Source: an uncultured Flavobacteriales bacterium (GTDB lineage: Bacteria; Bacteroidota; Bacteroidia; Flavobacteriales; CAJXXR01). From it: 64,000 bases of DNA. The notes beneath the pieces were generated by a model. It saw only the letters and a program-made list of their open reading frames with translations, was not told where the DNA came from and did no database searches. The first letter of the stretch is position 1; each line of letters opens with the position of its first letter. Positions 53,007 to 62,668 of this stretch are shown here, one piece after another. A program made the position numbers and the translations under genes. The stretch covers positions 1 to 64,000 of the forward strand of contig CAJXXR010000016.1 in assembly GCA_913063375.1 (NCBI GenBank). Reading direction: 5' to 3'.

Positions 53007-54851
53007 TTACTCTACAGTAACTGACTTTGCAAGGTTTCTTGGCTGATCCACATTACACCCTCTTAGAAGGGCTATATGGTAGGATAGTAGCTGTAATGGA
53101 ATAGTAGTAATCAATGGGCTAAATCTTTCGTCTACTTGCGGTACTTCAATATAGTGGTCCGCAATCTGCTTGATTTCCTCATCACCTTCATTTATGATTG
53201 CAATGATTTGTCCTTTTCTTGCTTTTACTTCTTGAATATTACTTACTACCTTTTCATGGTGCCCATTTAAAGTGGCAACAATTACGATTGGCATATTCTC
53301 ATCAATCAAAGCAATTGGCCCATGCTTCATCTCTGCCGCTGGGTACCCTTCAGCATGAATATAAGATATCTCCTTTAGCTTTAAGGCTCCTTCTAGCGCT
53401 ACAGGATAACTATACCCTCTACCAAGGTAAAGGCAGTTTGTAGCGTCTTTATACATTTCAGAAATGGCAATGATTTTATCATTACAATTTAAGGCTTGCT
53501 CAATTTTCGAAGGGATAGCATCTAGTTCGGTTATAAGTTGATGGAACTCTGCTTGGTTGATGGTTCCTTTTTTCTTTCCTAAAGAAAGTGCAATTAAAGA
53601 TAGAATAGCAACCTGTGCAGTAAATGCTTTTGTAGAGGCAACACCAATCTCTGGTCCTGCATGCGTATAGGCTCCTGCATCAGCGAAACGAGCAATAGAT
53701 GAACCAACGACATTACACACGCCGAAAATAGTAGCACCTTTAGATTTAGCCAATTTAATAGCAGATAAGGTGTCTGCAGTTTCTCCAGATTGAGAAATTG
53801 CAATTACAATATCCCCTTCATTAATGACCGGGTTTCTGTATCGGAATTCTGATGCGTATTCTACTTCAACTGGGATTCTTGCTAAGTCCTCAAAAAGGTA
53901 CTCAGCAACAAGTCCGGCATGCCAAGAAGTTCCACATGCAACGATGATAATTCGCTTAGCATTCAGAAATGTTTGCTCATACTCTACAAAGCCTCCAAGT
54001 TGGATGGTTCCTTCATTTGCAAGTAATCTACCTCTTAATGTATCTTGAATAGATTTAGGTTGCTCATGAATTTCTTTAAGCATGAAATAATCATAGCCTC
54101 CTTTTTCAATAGCCTCCAAACTTAAAGCCAGCTCTTGAATATATGGACGGATTATTTCATTCTTGATATTTTTTAGGACAACATTCTCTCCGCGCTGTAG
54201 AAGGGCTACTTCTTCATCTTCAAGATAAAGTGCTCTTTTAGTATATTCAATAAATGGACTAGCATCTGAAGCGATGAAATATTCATCCTCTCCTACACCA
54301 ATAACTAAAGGGCTTCCTTTTTTGGCAACTACAATGGTGTCTGGATCATTTTTATCTATAACACAGATTGCATAAGCTCCTACCACCTGGTTTAAACTGA
54401 TTCTAACTGCATCGAATAAAGAGACTTCGGTATTGTTCTTAACATCTTCTATTAGGTTAATCAGAACTTCTGTATCAGTATCACTTTGGAATGTGAAACC
54501 TTTTGATGAAAGTGCTGCTTTTATTGTTCCGTAGTTCTCAATTATACCATTGTGAATAATAGCAAGATTCCCGCTATTTGATTTGTGAGGATGAGAATTG
54601 ACATCATTTGGTTCTCCATGGGTCGCCCATCTAGTATGTCCTATTCCTAAAAATGAATTAGGGTCATAGTTTCCAGCGGTAGCTTCCATTTCAACAACCT
54701 TACCCTTCTTTTTAAAGATTTGTAAGTTCATCGATTGGTCGATCATAGCCACACCAGCGCTATCATATCCTCTATACTCTAGCCTCTTCAGACCTTTGAC
54801 TAAAATGGGAAAAACTTCCCTCTTGCCCATGTATCCAACAATTCCACACAT
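53007..54851 (-). CDS. glmS: Glutamine-fructose-6-phosphate aminotransferase (isomerising)
   Basis: Makes glucosamine 6-phosphate from fructose 6-phosphate and glutamine, feeding peptidoglycan and lipopolysaccharide synthesis. The N-terminal glutaminase domain starts MCGIVGYMGK with catalytic Cys2. The two SIS domains contain CGTSWHAG and SQSGETADTL, and GRGYSYPVALEGALKLKE. The C-terminus is the conserved NLAKSVTVE. Length 614 aa. No glmS ribozyme is visible. It lies 5 bp downstream of the DUF4270 gene. Confidence 0.97.
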   Translation of the reverse strand: MCGIVGYMGKREVFPILVKGLKRLEYRGYDSAGVAMIDQSMNLQIFKKKGKVVEMEATAGNYDPNSFLGIGHTRWATHGEPNDVNSHPHKSNSGNLAIIHNGIIENYGTIKAALSSKGFTFQSDTDTEVLINLIEDVKNNTEVSLFDAVRISLNQVVGAYAICVIDKNDPDTIVVAKKGSPLVIGVGEDEYFIASDASPFIEYTKRALYLEDEEVALLQRGENVVLKNIKNEIIRPYIQELALSLEAIEKGGYDYFMLKEIHEQPKSIQDTLRGRLLANEGTIQLGGFVEYEQTFLNAKRIIIVACGTSWHAGLVAEYLFEDLARIPVEVEYASEFRYRNPVINEGDIVIAISQSGETADTLSAIKLAKSKGATIFGVCNVVGSSIARFADAGAYTHAGPEIGVASTKAFTAQVAILSLIALSLGKKKGTINQAEFHQLITELDAIPSKIEQALNCNDKIIAISEMYKDATNCLYLGRGYSYPVALEGALKLKEISYIHAEGYPAAEMKHGPIALIDENMPIVIVATLNGHHEKVVSNIQEVKARKGQIIAIINEGDEEIKQIADHYIEVPQVDERFSPLITTIPLQLLSYHIALLRGCNVDQPRNLAKSVTVE

Positions 54852-54856
54852 CTTTA

Positions 54857-56119
54857 TTAGTTCTTTTCTTTAGAATACGTTAAATGTAATTTGATTTTAT
54901 TATCAGGATGATTTACCCCATTAAGTATAGTCTTTGTTCCAGAAAAATTAGATTGAGATCTCAAATAGAGTGATTTATCTGTTTTTCCACTGATAAGTTC
55001 CTGAATATATCTTGTAATTACAAATTCATATTGGTTGTTCTCAGGGTGGAAATCCCCTTTATAGGTATTTTCATCAATGATAGCATCGTATTCGTCGTCT
55101 TCAATATTATAATGCTCTAGCCTTAAATTTGGGTAAGTTTGGAAGTTCAAAACAGTATCTACATTCCTAGGCATTATTAAGACAGCTTTATTGACATAGA
55201 TGCTATCTGATTCCAATATTTCAGGGAATTTGAACTCAACGTCCATCCCAGCTAATGATTGGATATATAGTTCGTTTGTGTTTGAATCCGCTTCAAGACT
55301 AGTAAGGGCATTTGATCCAGTTAAATCATGTTCAAAATGACTTAAGCTAGTCGTGTTGGTGTTGAAAATAAAATCGAGGCTATCACTACCTGAATCATTT
55401 GTATAGAATAATTGAATATTTGAAGCTTCGTAATTCAGTGTTACAAATGTTCCTTCATCTAAATCGAATTCATTTTGAGGCTCAATTAACAAGCCATTGA
55501 AAAAGTCAACAAAATTATCATTGTTTTTAAGTTCATCCTCACCAGACTTGCTCAGAATGTTATTTCCAAAGCTATCGTCTAACTTTAAAGACTGACTTAA
55601 GAAAGTTACTTCTTCCTCCCCATCAACAGTCTTAACAGATCTTATTTGTGGATAGAAATTGATATCTCCGATGATTGCACCAGTTTGGTAGCTTTGGTTA
55701 GAATATTTTTTCGCTGTATCAACATTTTCACTTAGCTGATAAACCAAAAAGTGTTGATTTAAGCTTGTGTCTCCATAGAAGTTGACATACTTAATGTTTA
55801 AAACAATAGAATCAAGACTTGCATTTGCTCCAAAATCAAGATCATTTTGTGATAAATTTAACTCAGTGAAAAAAGAAGCTTGGCTTTTTCCAAAATACGC
55901 ATCATTGGAAGCTCCAATGATAGGGAAATTTGGGTCCAAAGTCTTTACTGAATCAATAAGCCTATAGCTGGTTGTAATTGCTGTAGAGTCAGAGGTGAAA
56001 TGGTTTAGTTCAGAATCACCGATTAATCCATCTCCTAGGTTATTTTCCTCTTTATCACAGGCAATTAGAAGGCTGAAGCCCATCAACAGACCTAATATTC
56101 TTGAAGTCTTTATCATCAT
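54857..56119 (-). CDS. DUF4270 family lipoprotein
   Basis: A 420-residue lipoprotein of a Bacteroidota family of unknown function. From the ATG at 56119 the N-terminus has a good signal with lipobox LLIAC (Cys21); the frame opens further upstream, but that would bury the signal. Typical features are the early DSTAITTSYRLIDSVKT segment and the terminal NGVNHPDNKIKLHLTYS. It lies in the glmS - DUF4270 - GT5-like block that is often conserved next to panC and panD in this phylum. Confidence 0.88.
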   Translation of the reverse strand: MMIKTSRILGLLMGFSLLIACDKEENNLGDGLIGDSELNHFTSDSTAITTSYRLIDSVKTLDPNFPIIGASNDAYFGKSQASFFTELNLSQNDLDFGANASLDSIVLNIKYVNFYGDTSLNQHFLVYQLSENVDTAKKYSNQSYQTGAIIGDINFYPQIRSVKTVDGEEEVTFLSQSLKLDDSFGNNILSKSGEDELKNNDNFVDFFNGLLIEPQNEFDLDEGTFVTLNYEASNIQLFYTNDSGSDSLDFIFNTNTTSLSHFEHDLTGSNALTSLEADSNTNELYIQSLAGMDVEFKFPEILESDSIYVNKAVLIMPRNVDTVLNFQTYPNLRLEHYNIEDDEYDAIIDENTYKGDFHPENNQYEFVITRYIQELISGKTDKSLYLRSQSNFSGTKTILNGVNHPDNKIKLHLTYSKEKN

Positions 56120-56216
56120 TTTTGTTTTATTAAACGAAAACAGGTAAATTTTATTTTCCCAAAGATACTTGGAACCCATAAAATTTACCTGTTTTTATTG
56201 TGAAATTATCTTAAAA

Positions 56217-57035
56217 CTATACTGTTTGCTCAACGAGTAGGTTTTCATAAATTTCATTGTATTTTTCTTTGTAATCCTCTTTTTCGACTGCATCGTAAAC
56301 AGGAATACCTAAATCTTCAGCACATTTAAGTACTTCAGGATCTATATTTTCACCATTATTAATAAGCGCATCTGTATACTTCAACGCTAGTTTTGCTAAG
56401 TTGGTATGTGAAGGAGAAGTAACTGTGCTAGTTAGTTCATCCGAAAAACCATCAAATTTCAATTTGTTTGCAAAGTTCGCATCCAACTCACCTTCAAATG
56501 CATTGTCATACATAGAGTAAACTACTTTGGCGCCTTTGAAAATTGGGTCGTCCTTAAAATTTTCTTTAAGGTATAGTGGAAGCATAGAAGCCATCCAACC
56601 ATGACAGTGAATTACGTCAGGAGACCAACCTAATTTTTTGACCGTCTCCAATACTCCTCTACAAAAGAAAAGCATTCTTTCGTCATTGTCAGAATAAGGT
56701 TTCCCATCTGCATCAACAGTGCTAAACTTTCTTTTAAAGTATTCCTCGTTGTCGATAAAATATACCTGCATTTTAGCTTGCGGTACAGAAGCAACCTTTA
56801 TGATCAAAAGTTGATCTATGTCATTAACAATAAGATTCATCCCCGAAAGGCGAATTACCTCATGAAGTTGGTTTCTTCTTTCATTGACAGCCCCAAACCT
56901 AGGCATAAATAGACGTACCTCATTTCCAGACTCATTTATGGCCTGTGGAAGGTGTCTTGCGGTATCGGAAAGAATGTTAGATGATAGATAGGGAGATATC
57001 TCTTGAGAGACATAGAGTATTTTCTTCTTCGACAT
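56217..57035 (-). CDS. GT5-like (glycogen/starch synthase N-domain) protein
   Basis: A 272-residue protein resembling the N-terminal Rossmann domain of glycogen/starch synthase (ILYVSQEISPYL, VIHCHGWMASMLPLYLK, KVVYSMYDNAF). The usual KxGGL motif that binds ADP-glucose after the first strand is absent (PYLSSNILSD here), and the C-terminal GT1-type half is missing compared with ~480-residue enzymes. It may therefore not be a real glucan synthase. It is divergent from panC across 112 bp; a minus-strand TACTTTTG (57065-57072) fits its promoter. Confidence 0.82.
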   Translation of the reverse strand: MSKKKILYVSQEISPYLSSNILSDTARHLPQAINESGNEVRLFMPRFGAVNERRNQLHEVIRLSGMNLIVNDIDQLLIIKVASVPQAKMQVYFIDNEEYFKRKFSTVDADGKPYSDNDERMLFFCRGVLETVKKLGWSPDVIHCHGWMASMLPLYLKENFKDDPIFKGAKVVYSMYDNAFEGELDANFANKLKFDGFSDELTSTVTSPSHTNLAKLALKYTDALINNGENIDPEVLKCAEDLGIPVYDAVEKEDYKEKYNEIYENLLVEQTV

Positions 57036-57064
57036 ACGATTCTATTTACAAACTATATAAAGTG

Positions 57065-57072
57065 CAAAAGTA
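57065..57072 (-). promoter_or_regulatory. -7 element for the GT5-like/DUF4270/glmS operon
   Basis: CAAAAGTA reads TACTTTTG on the minus strand, 29 bp before the GT5-like start codon. Confidence 0.5.
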
Positions 57073-57147
57073 TTAAAAATTAATGGATATTTAAAGTTTA
57101 TTATTAGCTTTACCGATTGAATTTAGAGATAATTAGGAGTTTTTCGA

Positions 57148-57999
57148 ATGGTAATTTTTTCAGAACCTAAGGGATTAAGAGACTATCTGTTGGCGCAGAG
57201 GAAGGAAGGGAAGCGAATTGGATTCGTCCCTACTATGGGTGCCTTGCACAATGGGCATTTATCCCTAGTGGGCAAAGCAAAGTCTAGTTGCGATATAGCT
57301 GTTGTAAGTATTTTTGTAAATCCAACTCAATTTAATGATTCTTCAGACCTTGAAAAATATCCTAGGCATGTTGAAGCTGATTGTGATTTATTGAAATCTG
57401 TCGACTGTGACGTTGTTTTCTTGCCTAAGGTAGAGCATATTTATCCGGAAGGAACAAAGGATACAAGGACCTATGATTATGGATTGCTTACAAGTGTCAT
57501 GGAGGCAGAAAGTCGTCAAGGGCATTTTGATGGCGTAATCACAGTAGTTCGAAAATTCTTGCAAATGGTAGCTCCTGATGCAGCCTTTTTTGGTCAAAAG
57601 GATTTTCAGCAATTGGCCATTATTAGACATATGGTTAGATCAGAAGGAATTCCAACTACCATAGTGTCGTGCGAAATAATCAGAGAAAAGGATGGGCTAG
57701 CAATGAGCTCTAGAAATGAACGTCTTTCTGATGAAGGTCGTAGAATATCAAAATTACTTAGTAAATGTCTTTTCAAAGTAGATGAATTGAGGCTTACTAA
57801 ATCTATTGAGGAAGTGCAAAAATGGATAGAAGATCAATTCGATAGTGAGCCATTAGCGAAATTGGAGTACTTTTGCGTTTCAGATGCTCAGACACTAGAA
57901 CCATGTTCTTCTTGGAGGGATGCTTTTGAAATGGTCTGCTGTATTGCTGTATTTGTTGGTGAGGTGAGATTGATTGATAACCAAATAATAAAAGCTTAA
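57148..57999 (+). CDS. panC: Pantothenate synthetase
   Basis: Joins pantoate and beta-alanine, using ATP, to make pantothenate. The nucleotidyl-transferase motif is [14 protein letters not shown] (HNGH), followed by [21 protein letters not shown]-type sequence ([15 protein letters not shown]) and the MSSRNERLS block (KMSKS equivalent) are present. Length 283 aa. panD starts 14 bp downstream and supplies beta-alanine. Confidence 0.97.
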   Translation: MVIFSEPKGLRDYLLAQRKEGKRIGFVPTMGALHNGHLSLVGKAKSSCDIAVVSIFVNPTQFNDSSDLEKYPRHVEADCDLLKSVDCDVVFLPKVEHIYPEGTKDTRTYDYGLLTSVMEAESRQGHFDGVITVVRKFLQMVAPDAAFFGQKDFQQLAIIRHMVRSEGIPTTIVSCEIIREKDGLAMSSRNERLSDEGRRISKLLSKCLFKVDELRLTKSIEEVQKWIEDQFDSEPLAKLEYFCVSDAQTLEPCSSWRDAFEMVCCIAVFVGEVRLIDNQIIKA

Positions 58000-58013
58000 T
58001 TAAGCTAGTTGAC

Positions 58014-58361
58014 ATGCAAGTTACTGTTGTAAAATCAAAAATTCATAGGGTTAAAGTAACCCAAGCTGATTTGAATTATATTGGAAGTGTTACTATCGAT
58101 GAAGATTTGATGGATGCTTCAAATATTATTGAAGGTGAAAAGGTGCAAATTGTGAACGTGAACAATGGGCAGCGATTAGAAACCTATGCAATAACAGGGG
58201 AAAGAAAGTCAGGAATCATTTGTTTAAATGGTCCTGCAGCTAGATTGGTTGAAAAGGATGATATCCTAATAATTATAGCGTATGCTCAAATGGATTTTGA
58301 AGAGGCTAAACAATTTAAGCCCTCTTTAATTTTTCCAGATGAGACCACAAATAGGCTGTAA
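58014..58361 (+). CDS. panD: Aspartate 1-decarboxylase
   Basis: Pyruvoyl-dependent enzyme that makes beta-alanine from aspartate. The self-cleavage site is Gly24-Ser25 (NYIGSVTID); Ser25 becomes the pyruvoyl group. [13 protein letters not shown] is the second conserved block. Length 115 aa, typical. It forms an operon with panC. Confidence 0.97.
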   Translation: MQVTVVKSKIHRVKVTQADLNYIGSVTIDEDLMDASNIIEGEKVQIVNVNNGQRLETYAITGERKSGIICLNGPAARLVEKDDILIIIAYAQMDFEEAKQFKPSLIFPDETTNRL

Positions 58362-58395
58362 ATAGCTATCTTAAACAAAATTTAAAATAGGTGAT

Positions 58396-59394
58396 TTGAA
58401 GGACGCATTAATAAAATTTCTAAAAATAGGAGTCCCTATTATTATTGGGGTAGTTTTAATTTGGGTCCAATTTCACAAGCTTGAGACGTCGGAGTTTGAA
58501 GAAATCAAAATAGCTTTCATGGATGCAAATTATTGGTGGATTACCTTATCAGTAATTTTGGGAATACTTAGCCATGTTTCAAGAGCAATAAGGTGGTCAT
58601 TTACTTTAGACCCATTCGGATATAAAACACCTTTTTATAATAGGTTTTTTGCTGTGATGGTGGGTTACCTTATGAATATGCTGATCCCAAGAATGGGTGA
58701 AGTTTCTCGTGCAATGGTATTGCTGAAAACCAATGATGTTCCTTTTGATAAAGGTTTTGGGACAATTGTAGCAGAGCGAATTGCTGATTTCCTTGTATTA
58801 ATTAGCTTTATTATTGTAGTGGTTTGGATCCAGTTTGATAGCCTTTATGGTTTATATGCTGAGGATATCAGTAATATGAATCCATGGAAATTCATTGTAT
58901 GGGGTATAGCCGGGATAGTTGTCATTGTTTTAGGTTGGTTATTCCTTAAGAATTCAACAAATGTTATTGCTTCGAAAATAAGAACTTTCGTCGTTGGGAT
59001 TTTTGAAGGTGTTAAATCCATTCTATTAATGAAGGATAAATGGAAATTCATATTCCATACCTTTTTCATTTGGGTTATGTATTATGGTATGTTTTGGGTA
59101 GCTACTTTATGCTTCCCAGAAACTACGGGACTTAGCTTTCAGGGAATCATTACAGCCTTTGTTGTGGGAGGAATTAGCATGGTTTTCACCAACGGTGGGT
59201 TAGGCGCTTATCCTCTTGGGGTTGCGAAAATACTTGTTCTTTACGGTGTATTAGAGGTCTATGGTATATCATTCGGTTGGATGGTGTGGACTTCGCAAGC
59301 TATAATGATCTTAACTTTAGGGATCGCTTCATTTATTTTAATTCCAGTACTTAATAAAAATGGTATCGATTCAGGAGAAAATATTTCAGCTTGA
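58396..59394 (+). CDS. Flippase-like membrane protein (LPG synthase TM/UPF0104 family)
   Basis: A 332-residue inner-membrane protein of the lysylphosphatidylglycerol-synthase transmembrane domain family, with about eight hydrophobic helices. Family motifs include LSHVSRAIRWSFTL, NMLIPRMGEVSRAMVL and FTNGGLGAYPLGVAKI. It lacks the soluble synthetase domain, so it is not an aminoacyl-PG synthase. The start is a TTG at 58396; no suitable ATG is present in frame. Its substrate is unknown. It overlaps rfaE2 by 35 bp. Confidence 0.88.
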   Translation: MKDALIKFLKIGVPIIIGVVLIWVQFHKLETSEFEEIKIAFMDANYWWITLSVILGILSHVSRAIRWSFTLDPFGYKTPFYNRFFAVMVGYLMNMLIPRMGEVSRAMVLLKTNDVPFDKGFGTIVAERIADFLVLISFIIVVVWIQFDSLYGLYAEDISNMNPWKFIVWGIAGIVVIVLGWLFLKNSTNVIASKIRTFVVGIFEGVKSILLMKDKWKFIFHTFFIWVMYYGMFWVATLCFPETTGLSFQGIITAFVVGGISMVFTNGGLGAYPLGVAKILVLYGVLEVYGISFGWMVWTSQAIMILTLGIASFILIPVLNKNGIDSGENISA

Positions 59395-59842
59395 TGCTTT
59401 AGTGAGCCAAGTTGATGATTGGAAGGCGAATGGTCAGAAAATCGTTTTTACCAACGGTTGTTTCGATTTGATTCATCGAGGTCACTTGGATTATCTTTCA
59501 AAGGCAAAAGGGTTAGGAAATAAGTTGATATTGGGCTTGAATTCTGATAATTCTGTTAAGCGATTAAAGGGCGAGGAACGCCCGATAAACGATCAGCTAA
59601 GCAGAGCAGAATTAATAGCCTCTTTATATTTTGTAGACGCTGTCGTTATATTCGAGGAAGATACTCCTGCAAGATTGATCTCCAGTGTAGTGCCAAACAT
59701 TCTAGTGAAAGGTGGCGATTATGAAGTAAAAGAAATTGTCGGATATGATACTGTGACCCAGAATGGTGGTGAAGTGTTAACCATTCCATTTCTGGATGGA
59801 TTCTCATCTACTAATCTCATTGAGAAAATAAAAAAATTATAA
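59360..59842 (+). CDS. rfaE2: D-glycero-beta-D-manno-heptose 1-phosphate adenylyltransferase (RfaE domain II type)
   Basis: Cytidylyltransferase-fold enzyme equivalent to the C-terminal domain of HldE, activating heptose phosphate for lipopolysaccharide core synthesis. Motifs: FTNGCFDLIHRGHLDYL (HRGH), GLNSDNSVKRLKG and VKGGDYEVKEIVG, ending GFSSTNLIEKI. Length 160 aa. It stands alone without the kinase domain. Its start lies inside the preceding gene. Confidence 0.93.
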   Translation: MVSIQEKIFQLDALVSQVDDWKANGQKIVFTNGCFDLIHRGHLDYLSKAKGLGNKLILGLNSDNSVKRLKGEERPINDQLSRAELIASLYFVDAVVIFEEDTPARLISSVVPNILVKGGDYEVKEIVGYDTVTQNGGEVLTIPFLDGFSSTNLIEKIKKL

Positions 59843-59855
59843 CTTCACCTTTTCT

Positions 59856-62204
59856 TTAATTGGTGAAAATTAATGTTGTTATCTCCGTAAAATTATCATT
59901 CTCAAACCTCAGAAAGTAAGCTCCGTTAGTGATTTGTAAATTTGATAAATCAATATAGGTCCTTTGGAGGGCATTTATTTCTATGTTCCCACTACTATAT
60001 ACCAATTGTCCAAACGGAGTGATAATTTGATACCTCCCTTTTATTGTCTCCACTGTTTTATTGTCAAAATGGAAGTTCCCATCAGTAGGGTTTGGCGCCA
60101 CGGTCAGGTGATTGTTGTTATCCTGGAGAGTGTCTGAGCAGTCAAAGTCAAGTGAATTCAATTGGAAATAATTCATTATTTCACTTTTTATATGACAAGG
60201 TCTTTTTAAAGCAAATTCTTTAAGAACACCAATTCTTTCGTTCCAAAATGATAAACTAGAAGGGTAATGCCATCTCTTGATTTGGTTTTCCATTTCAGGT
60301 GTATAAAGATCCTGAAATGATTCTATTTTTTCAATTACATTTTTAGTAAGAAATGTATTGTTTAGATGGAAGGTAAACCTTTCAATAAATCGCTCCTTAT
60401 AGGTTTCATTTTTTAGTAAGTTTCTGAAAAGAATATTACTACATTCACAATGTGGCCAATCATTTTCTTCACTCGTTGCATGATCTATTGATAAGAAATC
60501 AAATGTAGCGTAATCTTGATAGCCAAAAGACAAGTCTAGGTCATAAATCAAAAATCGCCACTTAGAACCTAACTGGTTAGATTTCCATACTTTGTAGTTG
60601 TTGCATGGCCAGTCGAAGTTAGCATAAAAAATCTCTGCAATTTGAAAGTCGATATGATTTCCAATGTCCATTTTTTCCGCGACATGATCATAATTAAAAT
60701 CGGTTGATAGGTCATTGCTCTCAACGAAATGTAAAAGATCGTTATAATCGTCATTATTTCCTTCTTCAATTTGACCACAGAAACCCAAAATGTTTATGTC
60801 CTCCTCCGCTACATCATAGTTATATTTGAAATGGAACTTATCATATTTTTCTCTTATGTTGTGGATTCCCCAATACTCACCATTAATATATACAATTGAT
60901 GGTTGGTTTCTTTGAAGGTCTAAATTGAATGGTTCCAAAATGGATTGTAAAAGGGCATCTTGAAAATGGGTGTGTAAAAAGTCTTGGCCAGAATTTCGAA
61001 AAATTAATCGTTTATATTCAGTGTTTTCAGATTGTTCGAAAATCGGGAAGTCTACTTTCTTTGATCCATATTCAGGACGAAAGTAAATGACAAAAGATTT
61101 TTGGGGATAAGCTGCGCTTCCAAAACCACGCATGCGCATTCCGGCATCGGTTGAAAATTTAGATTGTTCATTGTCATAATAAGAAACATGAATCTCTTTT
61201 TCCCAATCGGCCCCTCTATTGTGGTAATTCCCCATGGCTATCCAGTTGAATCCTTCCTCCTCAAAGCGGTAGCCTGGAATATAGATGCCCGTGTCGTAAT
61301 TAAAGAGACTCTGACTATCTATTGCCAGGGAAAGAATGGGGAAAGAATGCGTATAGTTAGATCCCACAAAATAGTCATTCGTATAGATAGGGCTAATTAA
61401 GGAGTCATTTTCAAAAATGCCGAATCGAATGAGGTGACTTTTATTAAGGTATTCTGGTTCTTTCCATTTGTAGGCTGCAAGGTGACTATTTCCGGTGAAT
61501 GGAGTTGTAGGAATAAAGCCAATCCCTGCTGTTTCGTCATATTGGTCGTTTAGCGTAAGTGGGGAGCTGTATAATGGGCTTTCCAAGCTTGGAGAATCAC
61601 CATTTAATGTATAGCGAACTAATTGACTAGAATTTAGAGAAGCTATGCTAAGCATGATGTCATCCTTATAGAAACCAGGGGCGTGAGAGTAGAAAACACC
61701 ACTTCCTGATTGATTATTTTGTCCTGGACTAGGTAGGTGAAAGGAGGCAATCCGATTTGTCCCATCCTGCATTCTTCCGACGGAATAGTCGGTTGAGATA
61801 TGTAGAGGACTAAATTCAGAAATAACTTGTCCTGATGGATTTGTCAAATAAATTGGTTCACCCTCTTGTGAGATTTTGAAATTTGTATGAAGTTCGTCTG
61901 GATTATTGATGTTTTTATTTGATGCGAAAACAACCAAATATTCATAAGGAGCCAAGTAGGTTTCAGGGAAACTCCATTTTGTTAGGTTAGATTGCTTATC
62001 AGAAAGGGAATAATTTTTTAGATTAATGCTTGATGATCCAGAGTTATATACTTCTATCCAGTCGTTAAACTCTCCATCTTTATCTGCAATTGTGGATTCA
62101 TTACTAGACATGCATTCATTTAGTACAAGGTTTTGTCCAAAGACAGACAGGCTAAGAAGATGGAAAATAGCAAAGAGTATGAAACGAAAATGAGAACAAA
62201 GCAT
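59856..62204 (-). CDS. CotH-kinase/lamin-tail T9SS protein
   Basis: A 782-residue exported protein (signal about 1-23, ending VFGQ). An N-terminal lamin tail domain (about 24-130: LVLNECMSSN, DWIEVYNSG) is followed by a chitobiase-like region (YTLNGDSPSLESPLYS). The CotH kinase-like domain (about 275-600) has MRMRGFGSAAYPQKSF, YINGEYWGIHNIREKYD and FLIYDLDLSFGY. A T9SS type A tail (VAPNPTDGNFHF) closes the protein. CotH proteins can phosphorylate surface proteins, but activity here is inferred. Confidence 0.9.
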   Translation of the reverse strand: MLCSHFRFILFAIFHLLSLSVFGQNLVLNECMSSNESTIADKDGEFNDWIEVYNSGSSSINLKNYSLSDKQSNLTKWSFPETYLAPYEYLVVFASNKNINNPDELHTNFKISQEGEPIYLTNPSGQVISEFSPLHISTDYSVGRMQDGTNRIASFHLPSPGQNNQSGSGVFYSHAPGFYKDDIMLSIASLNSSQLVRYTLNGDSPSLESPLYSSPLTLNDQYDETAGIGFIPTTPFTGNSHLAAYKWKEPEYLNKSHLIRFGIFENDSLISPIYTNDYFVGSNYTHSFPILSLAIDSQSLFNYDTGIYIPGYRFEEEGFNWIAMGNYHNRGADWEKEIHVSYYDNEQSKFSTDAGMRMRGFGSAAYPQKSFVIYFRPEYGSKKVDFPIFEQSENTEYKRLIFRNSGQDFLHTHFQDALLQSILEPFNLDLQRNQPSIVYINGEYWGIHNIREKYDKFHFKYNYDVAEEDINILGFCGQIEEGNNDDYNDLLHFVESNDLSTDFNYDHVAEKMDIGNHIDFQIAEIFYANFDWPCNNYKVWKSNQLGSKWRFLIYDLDLSFGYQDYATFDFLSIDHATSEENDWPHCECSNILFRNLLKNETYKERFIERFTFHLNNTFLTKNVIEKIESFQDLYTPEMENQIKRWHYPSSLSFWNERIGVLKEFALKRPCHIKSEIMNYFQLNSLDFDCSDTLQDNNNHLTVAPNPTDGNFHFDNKTVETIKGRYQIITPFGQLVYSSGNIEINALQRTYIDLSNLQITNGAYFLRFENDNFTEITTLIFTN

Positions 62205-62668
62205 GAGAGATAAGGTAAGAGAGGTTATATTGTACGGCTTGAGGTGATTTGATTTTATGTTTCCCTTTCTACGTAAGTGTTAGGGTAATAAACGATTATA
62301 TTCTATGAAAATTGCGATAAAGATATAGTTTTTTTTTGTTGAAATTTAAGCAAATGGAATTGTAAGTTGTTACCATTTGAAATCCCATTTAGATATGATC
62401 CCTCTCAATAATTGATTTTTTTAAAACAGCATGATTTACTCAACTAGAGAGGTGTGTTTATAATGCTCTTATTTACAGTTGTATGCCTGTTTTTGTTGAT
62501 TTCGGCGATGAATTTATGTTAGTAATCTTATGTGTTGATTGACTTTTTTACTTTCCAGTTCAATACAACCAAAATAAATACCTTGTGAAAAAGTATTTAC
62601 ATTTAAAAAATATTGACTAGTTTTGCACAGAATTTTCAGGAGAGAAGAATTACAAAATCTATCTATTG
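62205..62668. other. Upstream region of the atp operon
   Basis: A 464-bp AT-rich stretch without a convincing gene. A 19-codon hydrophobic ORF (62461-62520) is too short to call. TAGTTTTG at 62618-62625 is a good -7 element, leaving a ~40-nt leader before atpB. No AtpI/AtpZ-type gene is present before atpB. Confidence 0.5.
62618..62625 (+). promoter_or_regulatory. -7 element for the atp operon
   Basis: TAGTTTTG matches TAnnTTTG, 43 bp before the atpB ATG. Confidence 0.5.

Noticed and set aside
53007-57035. glmS ribozyme
   Set aside because: glmS is downstream of DUF4270 with a 5-bp gap, leaving no room for the ribozyme.
59843-59868. Hairpin TTCACC...GGTGAA between rfaE2 and the CotH gene as a terminator
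   Set aside because: Only six base pairs and no T-run on either side.
62461-62520. 19-codon hydrophobic ORF upstream of atpB
   Set aside because: Could be an AtpI-like remnant, but length and sequence give no support.
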